This document shows, piece by piece, positions 63,890 to 64,000 of a stretch of DNA of 64,000 bases. Numbering within the stretch: position 1 is the stretch's first letter; the number at the start of each line of letters is the position of its first letter. Both the position numbers and the translations under genes were made by a program. The notes beneath the pieces are model-generated. The model was not told the origin of the DNA and ran no database searches. It saw only the letters and a list, made by a program, of their open reading frames with translations. This stretch comes from an uncultured Mucilaginibacter sp. GTDB taxonomy: Bacteria; Bacteroidota; Bacteroidia; Sphingobacteriales; Sphingobacteriaceae. The stretch covers positions 1 to 64,000 of the forward strand of contig CAITEP010000031.1 of assembly GCA_903891475.1 (NCBI GenBank), written 5' to 3'.

Positions 63890-64000
63890 AGTGGAAGAAA
63901 CACAAGTGCCTGTTGAATTTTCTCAGGAGCTGATTAATAAATTTGATGAAATTGTTGCCCGCTATCCGGCTGGTAAACAAAAATCGGCCTTATTGCCTGT
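63882..64000 (+). CDS. nuoE: NADH-quinone oxidoreductase subunit E (N-terminal part; cut by window end)
   Basis: The first 39 complete codons of an ORF that starts 8 bp before the nuoD stop and has no stop by the window end. It reads MLRVEETQVPVEFSQELINK and then DEIVARYPAGKQKSALLPV, matching the NuoE (24-kDa, 2Fe-2S) start FxxxYPxxxKKSALLPxL. The gene order nuoA-B-C-D-E supports the call. The 2Fe-2S cysteines lie beyond the window. Confidence 0.85.
   Translation, partial: MLRVEETQVPVEFSQELINKFDEIVARYPAGKQKSALLP

Overview
This 64 kb AT-rich window comes from the chromosome of a Bacteroidota bacterium, most likely a Sphingobacteriaceae member (Pedobacter/Mucilaginibacter-like). The supporting evidence is PorP/SprF proteins beside a type IX secretion substrate, a TonB receptor with an N-terminal carboxypeptidase-regulatory-like domain, a two-ExbD ExbB-ExbD-TonB operon, A/T-rich translation leaders, and promoter-like TTTG-N20-TAnnTTTG sites. 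The family placement is inference; the phylum is well supported. No rRNA, tRNA, CRISPR array, prophage or intact insertion sequence was seen.

Layout. 0-10.5 kb: a giant secreted repeat protein (2772 aa, 24 cadherin-like domains, type-B T9SS C-terminal domain) between two PorP/SprF genes. 10.5-23.2 kb: envelope and secreted functions (GH3 hydrolase, small beta-barrel, tandem universal stress protein, TonB-dependent receptor, S10 peptidase, beta-propeller/phosphoesterase lipoprotein, SMR-like transporter, sterol-desaturase-like enzyme). 23.4-31 kb: a minus-strand operon of eight genes that looks like a sugar-acid pathway: GT-B-like transferase, SpsF-like cytidylyltransferase, transketolase split into two genes, class-III aminotransferase, PtmA-like SDR, KdsC-like phosphatase, and a NeuB-like synthase that stops before the usual SAF domain. 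31-36.3 kb: APC permease, prfA, PagL-like deacylase and a degenerate ApbE. 36.5-40.7 kb: an unrecognised small basic secreted protein, a barrel-like protein, a two-component pair and a DUF6515 protein. 40.8-44.8 kb: DinB/YfiT protein and a UvrD helicase with an AddB-like nuclease end. 44.8-49.2 kb: glycosyltransferase, methyltransferase, flippase, tectonin-like lipoprotein and a decayed copy of a flippase start. 49.4-54.4 kb: typA, metK, lipid kinase and SUI1 factor. 54.8-60.9 kb: ExbB, two ExbD, TonB, a small membrane protein, a PstS-like lipoprotein and a TPR protein. 61-64 kb: nuoA-nuoB-nuoC-nuoD and the start of nuoE, cut by the window end.

How the genes fit together. The PorP/SprF proteins probably partner the T9SS in exporting the giant adhesin. 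The ExbB/ExbD/TonB operon can energise the TonB receptor. The eight-gene sugar operon plus the glycosyltransferase/methyltransferase/flippase cluster probably build a surface glycan. The best candidate for an undescribed system is the sugar-acid operon: its enzyme set (split transketolase, aminotransferase, SDR, short NeuB, separate phosphatase) does not match the standard neuraminic, legionaminic or pseudaminic pathways. The most interesting non-coding signals are a 21-bp perfect hairpin inside an inverted-repeat-bounded segment between metK and typA, related intergenic repeats in the sugar operon, and a palindrome flanked by 12-bp direct repeats near typA.
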